Of a stretch of DNA of 64,000 nt, positions 62,306-64,000 are shown in pieces. This stretch comes from an uncultured Cohaesibacter sp. GTDB lineage: Bacteria > Pseudomonadota > Alphaproteobacteria > Rhizobiales > Cohaesibacteraceae. The translations under genes and the position numbers were made by a program. Within the stretch, counting starts at the first letter, position 1. Each line of letters opens with the position of its first letter. Location: assembly GCF_963664735.1 (NCBI RefSeq), contig NZ_OY761553.1, positions 4,089,501 through 4,153,500 on the forward strand, given 5' to 3'. Below the pieces are notes generated by a model. It did not search any database and was not told where the DNA came from. It saw nothing but the letters and a program-made list of their open reading frames with translations.

Positions 62306-63952
62306 ATGATTGCTCATCTTACCGCGCTCGCGCATAGCGAGCCGAGCGCGGTCGGGTATCGGCTTGTCCACGGCCACTTTCCCGAAACAATCGATATTTC
62401 CGCCCTTGCAAAGGGCTTGAGCGACAAGCCCAGTCTGAAACGATTTGGGGATGATTTGCTTATTATCATTCCCGGTCTTGACGGGAATGAGCAAGCAACA
62501 TGGTGCGCATGGCTATTTGATCACGTCCCTCCTGTAAATGAGCTTCCAGCTCTTATCGATGTGCTTTCTAATCTTGGTAAGGCTGTGTTCGCCTCAAGTC
62601 CGGACGGGGTGGAGCCGGTTCTTGCTTCTGAGCAACAGAAATCGAGCAAGGCTGTGCCAAGTGGCACATTTTTGCAAACACTGAAAGATTTGAGTGGTTT
62701 GGGCGCACTGGCCCGCAGCAAATACATGAAGCGATTTGCGGAGAGTGTAAGCCTGAATGGCGTCGCAAAAGCCGCATTTCTAGTGCATTGCAAGAGCAAG
62801 AAATGCGGATCTGTAATCGTCTCGGACCAGTCATTGATCGGCTTCTCAGACGAGGTTGCCCAACTGGTATCCTCCCGAAGAAAAGAGGTCTCTGTTGAGG
62901 AGGTCTTTTCCGCCAACTCTGAAGATGAGGACCATTTGCTCGAAGCCACACTGGCTGAGGCGATTGCTGCGGAAAATCTCCATCTTTTTGTGCCCGCATT
63001 GAATGAAAACGGCATTGCTATTGTGCTTGTGGGTGCGGTGAAGCCTGCAAAGGGAGAGCTTGAACCCTTCGCTGAATTGGCAAATCTGGGGTTGCGGCAA
63101 AAGAAGTCACGGAAGGATAAACAAAATAAGCGGTTCTGGCAGATTGTTTCTTTTGGAGCCATTCTAGCGCTTGGCATCTATCTGTTGATGCCTGCGAAGC
63201 TTATTGTTACGGCATCGGCGTTGAGCCTGCCACAAACTGCTCAGTCCGTTAATTTGTCCTTCGATAGCTATTTACAGGAAATGAATGTCGATGTTGGCGA
63301 CAAGGTAACCCAAGGGGATGAATTGGCGCTGATGACGGCACCCGGACTGGAAGCCCGCCATTCTGAAGTTACCTTGCAGATCTCGGTTCAGGAAATGTCC
63401 GGCAAGGCGGCTTTGGCCCAGAATGATTATGGCAGTTATCAGCTCGCCATGCAGAAGCTGGAGACACAGAAGGCAGAACTCACGCAAATCGAGCAAAAAC
63501 TGGACCAACTATCGGTTCGGGCGCCGTTAAGCGGAACAGTTATTCGTACCTTAGGTCGGGATTCTCTTGGACGTCATGTTTCTACCGGGCAGCCGCTTGT
63601 TATTATCCAGCCGGACGATCATTTTGCCGTTGCACTGACACTATCGGATGTTGATGCGCCGCTCGTGAAACCGGGACAGAAGGGGGCCATCTTCTTTCGC
63701 GGGCTAAGTGATCGCACATATTCCTTCACTGTTCAAACGCCCGTTTATGTTGAGACGAATGAGCAATCACAAGCCGAGCAGTTGGTTGCCAAGGCCAGTA
63801 TCGATCAACCGGGGGAAGGGCGTCTTATTGCAGGGCTATCTGGTTTTGCGCGTTTGGAAGCTGGCTCGGATCTGCACATTTTCGTGCTGACACGATATGC
63901 TGTCGAATTTATAAAGGTGAAAGCGTGGACCTACCTAGGCTTACACTTCTAA
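62306..63952 (+). CDS. Membrane-anchored HlyD-type adaptor with large cytoplasmic domain
   Basis: A 548-residue protein. Residues ~1-270 have no signal peptide and look like a cytoplasmic domain, possibly GAF-like at ~140-260 (VAKAAFLVHCKSKKCGSVIV ... GIAIVLVGAV). A membrane helix (FWQIVSFGAILALGIYLLMP, ~276-298) is followed by a HlyD-like periplasmic part: VNLSFDSYLQEMNVDVGDKV, a short coiled hairpin (~365-400), and LSVRAPLSGTVIRTLGRDSL. This is the usual HlyD half-lipoyl, hairpin, half-lipoyl order. Adaptors of this kind with an extended cytoplasmic part are unusual. It is the second adaptor in the locus, and its C-terminal end overlaps the next gene's start. Confidence 0.72.
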   Translation: MIAHLTALAHSEPSAVGYRLVHGHFPETIDISALAKGLSDKPSLKRFGDDLLIIIPGLDGNEQATWCAWLFDHVPPVNELPALIDVLSNLGKAVFASSPDGVEPVLASEQQKSSKAVPSGTFLQTLKDLSGLGALARSKYMKRFAESVSLNGVAKAAFLVHCKSKKCGSVIVSDQSLIGFSDEVAQLVSSRRKEVSVEEVFSANSEDEDHLLEATLAEAIAAENLHLFVPALNENGIAIVLVGAVKPAKGELEPFAELANLGLRQKKSRKDKQNKRFWQIVSFGAILALGIYLLMPAKLIVTASALSLPQTAQSVNLSFDSYLQEMNVDVGDKVTQGDELALMTAPGLEARHSEVTLQISVQEMSGKAALAQNDYGSYQLAMQKLETQKAELTQIEQKLDQLSVRAPLSGTVIRTLGRDSLGRHVSTGQPLVIIQPDDHFAVALTLSDVDAPLVKPGQKGAIFFRGLSDRTYSFTVQTPVYVETNEQSQAEQLVAKASIDQPGEGRLIAGLSGFARLEAGSDLHIFVLTRYAVEFIKVKAWTYLGLHF

Positions 63953-64000
63953 GACAGATCGACTTGCGTCCGTCACAGGAAGGAAAAGATACGCTTTTTC
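63925..64000 (+). CDS. Start of a gene that leaves the window, possibly an M50-type peptidase or transport protein
   Basis: A GTG at 63925 with AAGG about 8 bases upstream opens VDLPRLTLLRQIDLRPSQEG and five more residues before the window ends. It overlaps the preceding adaptor by 28 bases. The string resembles the N terminus of PqqD-like/M50 peptidase proteins found beside HlyD-type adaptors, but 25 residues are too few for a firm call. Confidence 0.35.
   Translation, partial: MDLPRLTLLRQIDLRPSQEGKDTLF

Noticed and set aside
1-64000. tRNA or rRNA genes and insertion sequences
   Set aside because: I found no cloverleaf, no rRNA-like stretch, and no transposase or flanking inverted repeats in the window.

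Overview
The window looks like a chromosomal segment of an alphaproteobacterium, probably a marine Hyphomicrobiales-type organism. The evidence is the DUF1036 protein, the TRAP transporter, the LEPR-XLL giant protein, moderate GC with AT-rich spacers, and T6SS gene content typical of that class. No rRNA, tRNA or other marker gene fixes the genus. There are three blocks.

Block 1 (about 1-32,600) is a type VI secretion (T6SS) island. It opens with the last codons of tssM. It continues with the threonine-phosphorylation regulators tagF, pppA and ppkA, then (opposite strand) two ExbD-like proteins and a TonB-like protein, then vgrG, a DUF6931-like gene, the FHA gene tagH, and tssA-tssB-tssC-hcp-tssE-tssF-tssG-clpV. 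Past a strong two-way terminator comes a group of accessory genes, mostly on the minus strand: a secreted caspase-like protease with peptidoglycan-binding domains, a DUF4384 lipid- or periplasm-directed partner, a LysM protein, an inner-membrane protein fusing an M23 endopeptidase to a lytic transglycosylase, a DUF1036 protein, a small secreted protein and an ExbB/TolQ proton channel. The island therefore carries a complete but split ExbB-ExbD-ExbD-TonB-like set. The periplasmic end of PpkA and the end of the TonB-like protein appear to be the same domain, with two cysteines spaced identically. tssJ, tssK and tssL are not visible and presumably lie upstream.

Block 2 (about 32,700-42,800) is a gluconate/idonate catabolic locus: edd, a GntR/FCD repressor, a three-part TRAP transporter (dctP, dctQ, dctM), a LacI-type repressor, idnD, idnO and gntK. 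Two ATGTTA-N4-TAACAT operators, one at edd and one between idnD and idnO, each cover a predicted -10 element. This gives a simple circuit: sugar acid uptake, interconversion to gluconate, phosphorylation to 6-phosphogluconate, and dehydration to KDPG. The KDPG aldolase is not in the window.

Block 3 (about 43,000-64,000) starts with a divergent two-component pair (OmpR-type regulator and 7TMR-DISM sensor kinase). A secretion locus follows: a lipoprotein of the TolC family, a small HlyD-type adaptor, a 4,323-residue LEPR-XLL/RTX giant surface protein with eleven 63-residue tandem repeats, a DUF3467 protein, a second membrane-anchored HlyD-type adaptor with a large cytoplasmic domain, and the first codons of another gene that runs off the window. 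No ABC transporter is seen.
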